In this document: positions 1 through 9,097 of the stretch, piece after piece
Layout: each line of letters starts with the position of its first letter
Numbering within the stretch: position 1 is the stretch's first letter
Assembly (NCBI RefSeq): GCF_003852315.1
Contig: NZ_CP027762.1
Coordinates: 2,895,501-2,959,500 of the forward strand
Reading direction: 5' to 3'
Length of the DNA: 64,000 nucleotides
Source: Pseudomonas sp. LBUM920
GTDB lineage: Bacteria > Pseudomonadota > Gammaproteobacteria > Pseudomonadales > Pseudomonadaceae
Position numbers and translations under genes: made by a program
Notes under the pieces: model-generated
The model's database searches: none
What the model was told of the DNA's origin: nothing
What the model saw: only the letters and a program-made list of their open reading frames with translations

Positions 1-24
1 GCACGCGGTGGGGAGACGTCATGA
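1..24 (+). CDS. 3' end of upstream gene, probably treS (partial)
   Basis: A reading frame open at the window edge ends with TGA at 22-24, overlapping the glgB start codon in an ATGA junction. The visible residues are ARGGETS. In pseudomonads glgB usually follows treS (trehalose synthase/maltokinase) in the GlgE alpha-glucan operon, so treS is the likely identity. That rests on gene order; eight codons do not allow recognition. Confidence 0.45.
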   Translation, partial: ARGGETS

Positions 25-2258
25 GCTTTACAAATAAAGAACCGCTGCAACCGAAACTGACTGCAATGCCGGCGTCCAAGGACGTCGAAGCACTGGTACG
101 CGCCGAACACCATGACCCGTTCTCGATTCTCGGGCCACATGATGACGAGCAAGGCGGCCAGTTCATCCGCGCGTTTCTGCCCGAAGCCCTGAGTGTTCAG
201 GTGCTGGCGCGAGACAGCGGTGAGACACTCGGCAATCTGGACGCCAGCCCGGTGCCAGGTTTGTTTGTCGGCCACTTCAAGACGCGCCAGAGCTACCTGC
301 TGAAAATCCAGTGGGCCGGCGGCGAGCAGATCACAGAAGACCCTTACAGTTTCAGCCAGTTGCTGCTCGGTGAAATGGACTTGTACCTGTTTGCCGAAGG
401 CAATCACCGTGACCTGAGCAGTTGCCTCGGCGCGCAAGTGACCAGCGTCGATGGCGTGCAAGGTGTGCGCTTTGCCGTGTGGGCGCCGAACGCCCGGCGC
501 GTGTCGGTGGTGGGTGATTTCAATATCTGGGATGGCCGCCGCCATCCGATGCGGTTGCGCCACCCCTCGGGCGTCTGGGAAATCTTCATCCCGCGCCTGC
601 AACCGGGCGCGGCCTATAAGTACGAGATTCTCGGTGCCCACGGCATTCTGCCGCTCAAGGCCGACCCGATGGCGCTGGCGACCCAGCTGCCGCCTGACAC
701 CGCCTCGAAAGTCGCCGCGCCGTTGCAGGTGGACTGGCAAGACCATGAGTGGATGCAGTCGCGCGCCGACAAGCAGAAGCCCTCGGCGCCGCTGTCGATT
801 TATGAGCTGCATGTCGGCTCCTGGCAATGCGAGCTCGACGAGGCCGGTGAAGTCTCTCGCCAGTACGGTTGGCGCGAGCTGGCCGAGCGCTTGGTTCCGT
901 ATGTGCAGCAATTGGGCTTCACCCACGTTGAGCTGATGCCGATCATGGAGCACCCGTTCGGCGGTTCCTGGGGTTATCAGGCGCTGTCGCAGTTTGCTCC
1001 GACTGCGCGCTTTGGCTCGCCGGAAGATTTCGGCTTCTTCGTCAACGCCCTCCATCAGGCCAATATCGGTGTGATCCTTGACTGGGTTCCGGCGCATTTT
1101 CCGACCGATACCCACGGTTTGGCCCAGTTCGACGGCACCGCGCTGTACGAATATGCCAACCCGCTGGAAGGCTTCCATCAGGATTGGGACACGCTGATCT
1201 ACAACCTGGGCCGCACCGAAGTGCATGGGTTTATGCTGGCTTCGGCGCTGCACTGGCTCAAACACTTCCATATCGACGGCCTGCGGGTGGATGCCGTGGC
1301 CTCGATGCTGTATCGCGATTATTCGCGCAAAGCCGGTGAGTGGGTGCCTAACCGCCATGGCGGTCGCGAGAACCTGGAAGCCATCGACTTCCTGCGTCAT
1401 TTGAACGACGTGGTGGCGCTGGAAGCGCCGGGCGCACTGGTGATCGCCGAAGAATCCACCGCGTGGCCGGGTGTGAGCCAAAGCACCCAGCAGGGCGGAT
1501 TGGGCTTTAACTACAAGTGGAACATGGGCTGGATGCACGATTCGCTGCATTACATCCAGCAAGACCCGGTGTACCGCGCTCACCATCACAACGAGCTGAG
1601 TTTTGGCCTGGTGTATGCCTGGTCCGAGCGCTTTATCCTGCCGATCTCCCACGATGAAGTGGTGCACGGCAAGCATTCGCTGATCGACAAGATGCCCGGT
1701 GACCGCTGGCAGAAGTTTGCCAACCTGCGCGCTTACCTGAGTTTCATGTGGATGCACCCCGGCAAGAAGCTGCTGTTCATGGGCTGCGAGTTTGGGCAGT
1801 GGCGCGAGTGGAACCACGACCAGCAATTGGATTGGTACCTGCTGCAATACCCTGAACACCAGGGCGTGCAGAAACTGGTGGGCGATTTGAACCGCCTGTA
1901 CCGTGAGGAACCGGCGCTGCATGAGCAGGATGATGCGCCCCAGGGCTTCCAGTGGCTGATCGGCGACGATGCGATCAACAGCGTCTATGCCTGGCTGCGC
2001 TGGAGCAAGGACGGCAAAGCGGTGCTGGTCGTCGCTAACTTCACCCCGGTGCCGCGTGAAGCCTACGCCGTCGGCGTGCCGTTTGCCGGGCGCTGGAGCG
2101 AGGTGATCAACAGCGATGCCGACATGTACGCCGGTTCCAACTACGGCAACGGCGGGGAAGTTTTCACACAGGATGAGCCACGTCATGGGCAGCCAGTGTC
2201 GCTGTCGTTGAATTTGCCGCCATTGGGTGTGCTGATTCTGCGGCCGGAATCGCTTTAA
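21..2258 (+). CDS. glgB: 1,4-alpha-glucan branching enzyme GlgB
   Basis: Cytosolic enzyme that cuts alpha-1,4-glucan chains and rejoins them as alpha-1,6 branches. The 745 residues match the family length. An N-terminal module (HHDPFSILGPH near residue 30) and a CBM48 domain (about 140-230) precede the GH13 barrel. The barrel carries the nucleophile Asp in GLRVDAVASM (near 424), the acid/base Glu in VIAEEST (near 477) and the third Asp in ISHDEVVHGKHS (near 545). The ATG follows GGTGGGGAG and overlaps the upstream stop, so it is translationally coupled and probably the last gene of a treS-glgB operon of the GlgE pathway. Confidence 0.97.
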   Translation: MSFTNKEPLQPKLTAMPASKDVEALVRAEHHDPFSILGPHDDEQGGQFIRAFLPEALSVQVLARDSGETLGNLDASPVPGLFVGHFKTRQSYLLKIQWAGGEQITEDPYSFSQLLLGEMDLYLFAEGNHRDLSSCLGAQVTSVDGVQGVRFAVWAPNARRVSVVGDFNIWDGRRHPMRLRHPSGVWEIFIPRLQPGAAYKYEILGAHGILPLKADPMALATQLPPDTASKVAAPLQVDWQDHEWMQSRADKQKPSAPLSIYELHVGSWQCELDEAGEVSRQYGWRELAERLVPYVQQLGFTHVELMPIMEHPFGGSWGYQALSQFAPTARFGSPEDFGFFVNALHQANIGVILDWVPAHFPTDTHGLAQFDGTALYEYANPLEGFHQDWDTLIYNLGRTEVHGFMLASALHWLKHFHIDGLRVDAVASMLYRDYSRKAGEWVPNRHGGRENLEAIDFLRHLNDVVALEAPGALVIAEESTAWPGVSQSTQQGGLGFNYKWNMGWMHDSLHYIQQDPVYRAHHHNELSFGLVYAWSERFILPISHDEVVHGKHSLIDKMPGDRWQKFANLRAYLSFMWMHPGKKLLFMGCEFGQWREWNHDQQLDWYLLQYPEHQGVQKLVGDLNRLYREEPALHEQDDAPQGFQWLIGDDAINSVYAWLRWSKDGKAVLVVANFTPVPREAYAVGVPFAGRWSEVINSDADMYAGSNYGNGGEVFTQDEPRHGQPVSLSLNLPPLGVLILRPESL

Positions 2259-2348
2259 GGTCACCAAGGTGCCGGATTCGGTTGTCCGCGCTGCTGGCAG
2301 GGTGCCACAATGGCGCCTTTGTCGCGGCAGTCGAAGCAGGCGTATTGA

Positions 2349-3476
2349 ATGAACGGCCTAGGGCGTGGGCAGGACCAGGATGGTTTGATAGAAGAGTTGG
2401 TGCGAACCGACCGCTTGCATCAACTGTTTCGTCAATCCTTCGCCGCCATTTTTGGCAGTTACCTGGCCGCCGTCATGCTCTGCTGGTTGTGCTGGGACCG
2501 CTTTGACCACACCGTCATGCTGGTCTGGTTATCGGTGTTGGCAGTGACATCGCTGCTGCGCGTGCAGATGTTCATGCAATGGTTTCGCTGCCCGAACAGC
2601 GAACGTACACCCGACCGCTGGGAGCGTCGCTACTGGGTGACATTGATGCTGTCGGCGGGTGTGTGGGGCATTGGCGCGTTGGCGGTGATGCCCACCGACG
2701 ACCGCGTCTCCCAGGTGCTGGTGATGTTGTTCACCGTGGGCATGTCGGTCAGCGCTGTCTCGTGTTATTCCGCCTACCGTTACATGACGCTGGGCTCCAT
2801 GGTCCTGGTGCTGTTCCCCTGCACGCTGTGGCTGCTGTTCCAGCCCTCGTCGATGCAAGTGGGTGTGGGCGTGGCAGTGCTGGTGTTCTCGACCTTTGTG
2901 GCGAGCGCCACGCGCAAATTGGCGGATGCCCTGGAAAAAGCCTTTCGCCTGACCCGGCAAATGGAACGTGCGCACACGATTTCCACGCGCGCCGCCCAGA
3001 CCGACGAACTGACCGGATTGATGAACCGCCGCGCATTCTTCGAGCATGCCCAGGTGCTGTACGCGCAATGTCGCCATAACCAGCAGCCGCTGTGCGCGCT
3101 GATGATGGACATGGATCACTTCAAAGCCATCAATGACACCTACGGTCACCAGGCTGGCGACCAGGTCTTGCGCCAGATTGGCGGGGTGATCAGTGCATCG
3201 TTTCGCCAGGCCGATGTGTATGGGCGGCTCGGCGGCGAGGAGTTTGCGGTGTTGTTGCCCAATACTTCGCTGGAAACCGCCCGGGCTATCGCCGAGCAAC
3301 TGATCAAGGCCATCTCTGGCCTCGCCGCCGAACCGGTGCAGGGCTTGACTGCCAGCCTCGGTGTGGCGACGACCCGCAGCCTTGATCAGGACCTGCACAG
3401 CCTGATGAACACGGCCGACAAGGCGCTGTATCGCGCCAAGGCCATGGGCCGTAACCAGGTAGCGATCGCGGAGTAG
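2349..3476 (+). CDS. Membrane-bound diguanylate cyclase (GGDEF)
   Basis: Makes the second messenger c-di-GMP from two GTP. The N-terminal half (about residues 35-195) holds roughly six hydrophobic segments. The C-terminal GGDEF domain begins near DELTGLMNRRAF and has the active motif GGEEF at about 295-299. RQAD lies exactly five residues before it, which is the RxxD inhibitory site for product feedback. There is no EAL domain, so this should be a dedicated synthase. It converges on the hybrid kinase gene three bases away. What the membrane part senses cannot be told. Confidence 0.92.
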   Translation: MNGLGRGQDQDGLIEELVRTDRLHQLFRQSFAAIFGSYLAAVMLCWLCWDRFDHTVMLVWLSVLAVTSLLRVQMFMQWFRCPNSERTPDRWERRYWVTLMLSAGVWGIGALAVMPTDDRVSQVLVMLFTVGMSVSAVSCYSAYRYMTLGSMVLVLFPCTLWLLFQPSSMQVGVGVAVLVFSTFVASATRKLADALEKAFRLTRQMERAHTISTRAAQTDELTGLMNRRAFFEHAQVLYAQCRHNQQPLCALMMDMDHFKAINDTYGHQAGDQVLRQIGGVISASFRQADVYGRLGGEEFAVLLPNTSLETARAIAEQLIKAISGLAAEPVQGLTASLGVATTRSLDQDLHSLMNTADKALYRAKAMGRNQVAIAE

Positions 3477-3479
3477 GCG

Positions 3480-5666
3480 TCAGGCGCGCTGCATCGACTT
3501 GGCCAGCACGCGTGCCACTTGGTCCGCGGAGTAGGGCTTGGCCAGGAACTCGACCCCTTCATACCCACTGTCGGCCAATTCTTCGCTGTAGCCGGAGGTC
3601 AGCACCACTGGCAGGTCCGGCCGACGCTGGCGCAGCAGTTTGGTCATCGCCACGCCGGTCATGCCCGGCATCACCACATCGGAAAAAATCGCGTCGAAGG
3701 CCATCACATCCGGGCCGGCCAGCGCGAGTGCCTGTTCGGCATCGGTGGCCCAAGTGGTCTGGTAACCGAGGTCCTGCAGGATCTGGTTGGCGAAGCGGCC
3801 CACTTCGAGGTTGTCTTCGACGATCAGGATATGTCGCTGCGCGGTGTCGTGGTCCAGCGAGCGGTCCTCTTGTGGCAGGCTGGCCTGCACCGTCTCGGCT
3901 TCTGCTTCGGGCAAGTACAGGGTAAACACGCTGCCTTGCCCAAGGGTACTGGCCACGTCGACGTTACCGCTCGATTGCTTGGCGAACCCGAACACCTGCG
4001 ACAGGCCAAGGCCTGTGCCTTTGCCCACCGCCTTAGTGGTAAAGAACGGTTCGAAAATGCGCTCGACGGTGTCGTCGGCAATGCCGCTGCCGGTGTCGGC
4101 CAGGGCAATCGCCACAAACGGCTGCTGTACTTGCGCATCGCCACGGATCAGCGGCAACGCTGCCACCGTGGCGACGCTCAGTGTCAGGGTGCCGCGCCCG
4201 TCCATGGCGTCGCGGGCATTGAGCGCGATATTGATCAGCGCGGTTTCAAACTGGCTCGGGTCGACGCGCACATAGCAGGGCAGGCGGGGCAGTTCGATCT
4301 GCACAGTGATACGCGCGCCGGTCACGCTTTCAAGCATCTCGCCGATGTTCTTGACCCGCTCGCACACATCAAAGACTTCCGGGTTCAATGGTTGGCGGCG
4401 GGCGAAGGCGAGCAACTGGCTGGTGAGCTTGCTGGCGCGCTCGACGGTGTCTGAAACCGCGCTCATGTAGCGTGTGCGTCGCTCTTCGGACAGCCCCGGC
4501 TGGCGCAGAAAATCCACCGAGGAGCGAATGATCGTCAGCAGGTTGTTGAAGTCATGGGCCACGCCGCCGGTCAACTGGCCGATCGCCTCGAGCTTTTGCG
4601 ACTGGTGCAACGCCGCTTCAGCCTGGGTCAACGCGGCGGTGCGTTCTTCCACGCGTTGTTCCAGGGTGGCATTCAGCTCGGTGATCGCGGCCAGGCCCTC
4701 GCGTACGGCGGCGTCGGCGCGCACACGTTCTATGTGTGCCCAGGAGCGCTCGGTGACTTCGCCCACCAGCGCCAGGTCGTACGGTGACCACAGGCGCGCG
4801 AATTTATGGTGCACGGCCATCAATGCAGTCAGGCGCCCATCCTTGATCAACGGAAAGCACACCGTCGCCGTCACGCCCAGCGACTGGTAGGCGGCAGCTT
4901 CCTCGGGGCTGAACTCCACGCGGTTGTCATTCACCACAAACGGTTCGCCTGCACGCAGGCACTTTACGGCCTGCTCGCCGAAATCCGCGAGGCTGTAGCG
5001 CCCGACAATACTCGGCGAGCCCGGTGCGGCCCAGTTGTCGCGGATGGTAAAGCTGTCTTCGTCGGCTTCCATGTCGGCGTAGGCGCAGATGGACACGCCC
5101 ATGTGCTCGGCGAGCAGGCGCGTGGTGAAGGTCATGATGGCTTCGGCGTCGGTGGCGTTGGCCACCGCGCTGCCAATCGCATCCAATACGGCCAGGCGTC
5201 GGCTGAGGAATACCGTTGCGGTGGTTTCGGTGACGGTATTGAGCATGCCCACGACTGCGCCCAACGGGTCGCGCACAGGGCTGTAGCAAAATGTGAAATA
5301 CGATTGCTCCGGGCCGTTGCCACGTTCAATCACCAGCGGGAAATTCTCGATATAGGTCGCGTGCCCCTCAAAGGCCGCGCGGGCGATGGGGCTTACTTCA
5401 TCCCAGACTTCACGCCAGGTTTCACTGAACGGGCGGCCCAACGAGTAGGGTTTATCGCCAAGAATGGGGACAAACGCATCGTTGTAGAGCGTGATCAGGT
5501 GTGGCCCCCAACTGATGGACTGGGGGAAGCTTGAGGCAAAGCACAGCGCGACCGTCGTTTTGAGTACGTCGGGCCAGTCTTCCAGCGGACCCAATGGCGT
5601 ACTCGCCCAATCATGCTGACGCACGCGTTCGGCCATGTCGCTGCTGCCTTGCAGCCAATTCATCAT
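3480..5666 (-). CDS. Soluble hybrid sensor histidine kinase with receiver domain
   Basis: A 728-residue cytosolic signalling protein without membrane segments. Order: PAS-like sensor (to about 150), GAF domain (about 175-320), short coiled coil, HisKA domain with phospho-acceptor His in GGVAHDFNNLL (near 371), HATPase with DTGSGI and GTGLGLS, and a receiver with phospho-acceptor Asp in FSDVVMPGM (near 663) and the KPY lysine. The HDFNNLL H-box resembles FixL-type kinases. I chose the ATG at 5666, preceded by AAGGTG at good spacing; an in-frame ATG at 5711 lacks a Shine-Dalgarno sequence. No partner regulator is adjacent. Ligand unknown. Confidence 0.9.
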   Translation of the reverse strand: MMNWLQGSSDMAERVRQHDWASTPLGPLEDWPDVLKTTVALCFASSFPQSISWGPHLITLYNDAFVPILGDKPYSLGRPFSETWREVWDEVSPIARAAFEGHATYIENFPLVIERGNGPEQSYFTFCYSPVRDPLGAVVGMLNTVTETTATVFLSRRLAVLDAIGSAVANATDAEAIMTFTTRLLAEHMGVSICAYADMEADEDSFTIRDNWAAPGSPSIVGRYSLADFGEQAVKCLRAGEPFVVNDNRVEFSPEEAAAYQSLGVTATVCFPLIKDGRLTALMAVHHKFARLWSPYDLALVGEVTERSWAHIERVRADAAVREGLAAITELNATLEQRVEERTAALTQAEAALHQSQKLEAIGQLTGGVAHDFNNLLTIIRSSVDFLRQPGLSEERRTRYMSAVSDTVERASKLTSQLLAFARRQPLNPEVFDVCERVKNIGEMLESVTGARITVQIELPRLPCYVRVDPSQFETALINIALNARDAMDGRGTLTLSVATVAALPLIRGDAQVQQPFVAIALADTGSGIADDTVERIFEPFFTTKAVGKGTGLGLSQVFGFAKQSSGNVDVASTLGQGSVFTLYLPEAEAETVQASLPQEDRSLDHDTAQRHILIVEDNLEVGRFANQILQDLGYQTTWATDAEQALALAGPDVMAFDAIFSDVVMPGMTGVAMTKLLRQRRPDLPVVLTSGYSEELADSGYEGVEFLAKPYSADQVARVLAKSMQRA

Positions 5667-5817
5667 TGGGAGAACACCTTGTTTGCCAGAGTCTTCAGCG
5701 CGCCTGAACATTCATGGCACCCAGCTACAGACACGGTTGATCGTTAGCAGTTCAGCGCAATTATCAACGAGATGGCACTTTGATGTCTTATCCATTTGAA
5801 TAGGTGTGCTTGGGCCG

Positions 5818-5837
5818 GGTTGGGCGCTTGCCCAACC
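5818..5837 (-). terminator. Hairpin directly after the CAP-domain gene
   Basis: GGTTGGGC and GCCCAACC form a perfect 8-bp stem around GCTT, one base past the stop codon. There is no clear T tract, so termination is likely but not certain. Confidence 0.45.
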
Positions 5838-5838
5838 G

Positions 5839-6690
5839 CTATTGCGTGCCGAATAAACCGGTCCAGTAGATGCCCGCATCACTCTTGGGGTCCATTGCAT
5901 AAGCGGCGCCCAACTCGCGAAATTGCGGGTTCATCAGGTTGGCGCAGTGCCCTGGGCTGGCGAGCCAGCCATCCACCACCTTGCGCGGCGTGTCGAGGCC
6001 GGCGGCAATGTTCTCGCCGATGTTTTTCGCGATATAGCCTGCCAGTTCAGCGCGATCGCCCGGGGTGCGGCCGTCGTGGTCCAGGTGGTCGAAGAAGTTG
6101 CCGTTGGCCATATTGCGGGTGTGGCTGTTGGCGGCGCTGGCCAGGTCGTCGTTCCACGACACGGGCGTGGTCGCGGCAAATGCCTGGGTGCCGCACTGGC
6201 GCGGCTGTTCACGGGCGGCGTTGATCAGGTTGAGCAACTGCCGGCCTTCGGTCTGCCAATCACCCAAACCACTGGAGAGCAGGGGGCGGGCAAGCACAAT
6301 GCGCCAGTCCTCGCCGCTGTTGCTCACGCCGATGTCGACAAATTGCGGGTCCAGCACTACGCGGCAGAAACTTTCCCGCACCGCCTTCATGGCCGCCTGG
6401 GCATCCTTGGGCCCCGACAGGCTGATGGCTTGCACGTTGACCATCGGGTACGCAGCCCGCGCGAGCGCTTGCTGCAAATCGCCGACATTGGTGGCCGGCA
6501 GCACCAGCCGTGTGTCGCTGGCCAGCGGTGGCAGTTCCTGTGAACCCTGGTCACCGCAGCGCTGCACCTGGCTGCGGTACTGGTTGATCTGTTGCACCAA
6601 CTGACTTTCTTCATTCGCCATCGCGCTGGCGCAGAACGCCAGACTGGCGGCCAGCGTCGTAAAACCCATCATCAATGACAGAACGCGCAT
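5839..6690 (-). CDS. Exported CAP-domain (SCP/PR1-like) protein
   Basis: A 283-residue protein starting with a signal peptide (MRVLSLMMGFTTLAASLAF, cleavage near ASAMA-NEES). An N-terminal region of unknown function (about 25-145) is followed by a CAP domain with the conserved pieces HTRNMANGNFFDH, GENIAAG and GWLASPGHCANLMNP. Bacterial CAP proteins are secreted or periplasmic and mostly of unknown biochemistry. The ATG at 6690 follows AAGGG at good spacing and places the signal peptide at the N-terminus; an upstream in-frame start at 6750 would bury it. Confidence 0.85.
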   Translation of the reverse strand: MRVLSLMMGFTTLAASLAFCASAMANEESQLVQQINQYRSQVQRCGDQGSQELPPLASDTRLVLPATNVGDLQQALARAAYPMVNVQAISLSGPKDAQAAMKAVRESFCRVVLDPQFVDIGVSNSGEDWRIVLARPLLSSGLGDWQTEGRQLLNLINAAREQPRQCGTQAFAATTPVSWNDDLASAANSHTRNMANGNFFDHLDHDGRTPGDRAELAGYIAKNIGENIAAGLDTPRKVVDGWLASPGHCANLMNPQFRELGAAYAMDPKSDAGIYWTGLFGTQ

Positions 6691-6771
6691 GGACGTTACC
6701 CTTGAGCTTGAAAGTGCCCATGATGCGCGATGTAACCCGGTCTGGCGCAACGCCTTTTTTGTTTTTTTGCC

Positions 6772-6915
6772 TCAACGGGTGTTCTGCGCGCCGTTCACGG
6801 CGTTGTGGCGGCGCCAGGCGAAGCGGCGTGCGAGGATGATCGGCGCCAGTGCCACGGCAAAGGTCACGTGCAGGCCATTCGCCACGCTTTGCGCGGTTGC
6901 GTGGGTTATATCGGG
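6772..6915 (-). pseudogene. 3' remnant of an MFS-type transporter gene
   Basis: Read leftward, this frame gives VANGLHVTFAVALAPIILA, then a basic tail RRFAWRRHNAVNGAQNTR and a stop (TGA at 6774-6772). A last transmembrane helix followed by an arginine-rich tail is how many drug-efflux MFS proteins end. No start codon or upstream transporter sequence exists. It lies back to back with a LysR 3' remnant, which suggests the facing 5' halves and promoter were deleted. The family call rests on one helix. Confidence 0.35.
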
Positions 6916-6959
6916 CTGGCCCAGACAAATACTGCGCCCAGGGCCGAGGTGCCGGCTGA

Positions 6960-7132
6960 TCGCCCGCGTGCCCGGACGCTACACCGCCCACCAGCGCGAT
7001 GGGCTGTACCGCGTTGCGCTGCCGCTGACGCGTGCGTCTTTTACCGTGGCCATGCGCTGGCACCCGCGGCCGGATGCCGACCTGGCCCACCGCGGGTTGC
7101 GCGGTTGTTTACGCGAGCTGTGCGGGCAATAA
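6960..7132 (+). pseudogene. 3' remnant of a LysR-family regulator gene
   Basis: The last ~55 codons before TAA at 7130-7132 read DGLYRVALPLTRASFTVAM followed by RWHPRPDADLAHRGLRGCL. A WHxRxDxDxAHRWLR-like motif near the C-terminus is typical of LysR regulators. Neither a helix-turn-helix nor the rest of the effector domain is present upstream; the frame instead runs into unrelated sequence and the antisense MFS remnant. I read it as a decayed gene end. Confidence 0.45.
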
Positions 7133-7188
7133 ACGCGCAGCAGCAGGTACAATCGCCGCTGCCTTGACGCGAAACCCCAGGAATTTGC

Positions 7189-7860
7189 ATGTTCAGCCTT
7201 ACCCGCTACACCGCGCCGTGCCCCGAGCCGATCACCAGCCAGATCCTGCAGATGGTGGTGGATAACCTCACCGACATCAGCAGCGTCGCGCTGCCGCCCA
7301 GCAACCTGCTCTACAACATTTACCAGTACACCACCGGCTTTGAGGTGCACCTGTACCTGCAAGCGCTGGATGGCTCGAAGGGCATCGCCGTTGAGCTGGT
7401 GGTGGCGATGGAGGAGGACACGCTGGTCGGCTTTTGCCTTTATCTGCCGGTCAAAGACGACCCTCAAGCCTGCGGTATCGCGTTCATGGCAGTGCAGGCG
7501 GGTAGGCGGCGCCAGGGCGTGGCGCGCGCAATGATGCAGGACGTGCTGGCGCGTTATCCCCACGCCGAGTTGGCGTGTGCCGTGGAAAAGGTCCCGGCGT
7601 TCACGGCCATGGGCTTTCAGGTACGCGGTGCGCGCGACACGCAGGTGCTGATGAACACGCGCGATTACGGCACTGACGGCCTGATGGGCGTGCTGGATGT
7701 GGCGGCGATCTATCGCTCGCTGGAAGTGCGGCAGATTCATACCTACCTGCTGCAAAAACACGGCAAGCGCGCCATGGTGGATGCCGAGAAGCAACGCGAC
7801 CGCCATCTCGATCAGCTGGCGCGCAAGGTGCGGCTATATGTGAATGAGCACTTGGCGTGA
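7189..7860 (+). CDS. GNAT-family N-acetyltransferase
   Basis: A 223-residue protein with the acetyl-CoA-binding GNAT core. The pyrophosphate-loop segment is AVQAGRRRQGVARAMMQDVL (near residue 105), followed by the strand-helix pattern FTAMGFQVRG. About 60 residues after the core look helical and charged. The ATG follows AGGAATTTGC. Substrate unknown. A strong bidirectional hairpin separates it from the convergent gene. Confidence 0.8.
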   Translation: MFSLTRYTAPCPEPITSQILQMVVDNLTDISSVALPPSNLLYNIYQYTTGFEVHLYLQALDGSKGIAVELVVAMEEDTLVGFCLYLPVKDDPQACGIAFMAVQAGRRRQGVARAMMQDVLARYPHAELACAVEKVPAFTAMGFQVRGARDTQVLMNTRDYGTDGLMGVLDVAAIYRSLEVRQIHTYLLQKHGKRAMVDAEKQRDRHLDQLARKVRLYVNEHLA

Positions 7861-7869
7861 AAAGGCCAA

Positions 7870-7901
7870 CCGGTGGCGAGGGCGTTTTCCCTCGCCACCG
7901 G
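7870..7901. terminator. Bidirectional rho-independent terminator
   Basis: A 13-bp perfect stem (CCGGTGGCGAGGG with CCCTCGCCACCGG) around a CGTTTT loop sits between two convergent genes, nine bases after the GNAT stop codon. Confidence 0.75.
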
Positions 7902-7923
7902 TACGCTGCATTGGCCTCACACC

Positions 7924-8301
7924 TTATGGCTTGGCCAGGTTCCAATTACCGCCAACGCCGTCACCGGTGATGTCGCCCGGTTTGCTGTCCTTGACCCAGG
8001 TGTACAGCGCCTGGCCTTTGTAGGCCCATTGCTTGCTGCCGTCATCGCGGGTAATCACGCTGTAGCCGTCGGCATCTTTCGCCGTGGCCTGGGCAGTGAA
8101 CGCGGGCCAGTTGGCCAGGCATTGGCCGTTGCACGCCGATTTGCCTGCGCTGTCTTTGGCGAAGGTGTAAAGGGTCATCCCCTTGCTGTCCACCAGCACT
8201 TTGCCCTTGGCGCTGTCGGCCACGTTGGCTGGAGCGGCGAAGGCCGTGGAAGCCGCACAGGCAATCAGGACGGCAGCAGCGAGGGAGAGTTTTTTCAGCA
8301 T
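7924..8301 (-). CDS. Small exported protein with COG4315-type lipoprotein repeats
   Basis: A 125-residue protein with a signal peptide (MLKKLSLAAAVLIACAASTA, cleavage near AFA-AP). It carries the repeat family seen in exported proteins of unknown function: GMTLYTFAKDSAGKSACNGQ, CLANWPAF, and GQALYTWVKDSKPGDITGDG. No lipobox cysteine is visible at the cleavage site, so it should be soluble and periplasmic. A clear AGGAG precedes the ATG. Single gene with its own upstream region. Confidence 0.85.
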   Translation of the reverse strand: MLKKLSLAAAVLIACAASTAFAAPANVADSAKGKVLVDSKGMTLYTFAKDSAGKSACNGQCLANWPAFTAQATAKDADGYSVITRDDGSKQWAYKGQALYTWVKDSKPGDITGDGVGGNWNLAKP

Positions 8302-8413
8302 GACGAGCTCCTGGGTGTTTTTGGATTTAGGTACTGGCCTTGTGCTGTATTCACAAGCCGTACTCAGGTAAACACCCGTCGCGACGCTTTATTCCTGCGG
8401 CGTGAATAATTAT

Positions 8414-9016
8414 TTACCCGCGGCTGCGATTGACCATGCCCAGGATCGTCGCGAGCAGCTCCTGCTGCGCCTCATCGCGGCTGATCTCGCCGCTGGCTGC
8501 CGCCTGTGACAACGCCTCCGCCGCGCCGAGCATCGCCCGCAAGCCGGCTTGCGACACGGTGGCGCCGGGTGCAAACGGCGCCAGGGCGTCGCGGCACTTG
8601 TCGAGAAAGATCGCCTCGTATTTGCGCTTGAGGGTTTCCAGTTCCGGCGAACTGCTCAACGCGGCAATGACCCCCGGAATTTCCCGCCCCTGCAGCAACA
8701 CACAATCGACATAGCACGCGGCGATCACCTGCGCGCGGTCATCGAGTGTCGCGCCACTGCTGTCGAGGGCTTGGGCAAACAGCTGGTTCTGACGCCCGTC
8801 GAAATCTTCGTACAACGCGGCGAGCAAGCCTGCGCGGGTGACGAAATGGTCATAGACCACCGGCTTGGTGACGCCCGCCAGTTCCGCGAGACGGCCCAGG
8901 GTCAGCGCTTCGGTGCCTTCCTCGCGTACCAGTTGCCAGGCCACATCGAGCAATTGGCGCAGGCGATCTTCGCGCGCAAGGCGCCGGCGTGGAGCTGGGG
9001 ATTCAGTGCTTGACAT
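8414..9016 (-). CDS. TetR/AcrR-family transcriptional regulator
   Basis: A 200-residue protein with an N-terminal TetR helix-turn-helix (LGRLAELAGVTKPVVYDHF, about residues 40-60) and a variable ligand-binding C-terminal half. It is divergent from the NAD(P)H oxidoreductase gene, with about 80 bp between the starts. That is the usual arrangement for a local repressor of the neighbour. A palindrome AGTAACTTACT lies in the gap. Confidence 0.88.
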   Translation of the reverse strand: MSSTESPAPRRRLAREDRLRQLLDVAWQLVREEGTEALTLGRLAELAGVTKPVVYDHFVTRAGLLAALYEDFDGRQNQLFAQALDSSGATLDDRAQVIAACYVDCVLLQGREIPGVIAALSSSPELETLKRKYEAIFLDKCRDALAPFAPGATVSQAGLRAMLGAAEALSQAAASGEISRDEAQQELLATILGMVNRSRG

Positions 9017-9043
9017 GCTTATATACCAAAAGTAACTTGATGG

Positions 9044-9054
9044 AGTAACTTACT
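9044..9054. promoter_or_regulatory. Candidate TetR operator
   Basis: AGTAA and TTACT form a perfect inverted repeat around one C in the divergent gap. Related sequence AGTAACTT also occurs about 16 bp to the left. The size is small for a TetR site, so the real operator may combine both elements. Confidence 0.4.
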
Positions 9055-9097
9055 AAAAGTAGTTTAGCCCAGCCTAAACGCAAAGGGAGTCAATGTC

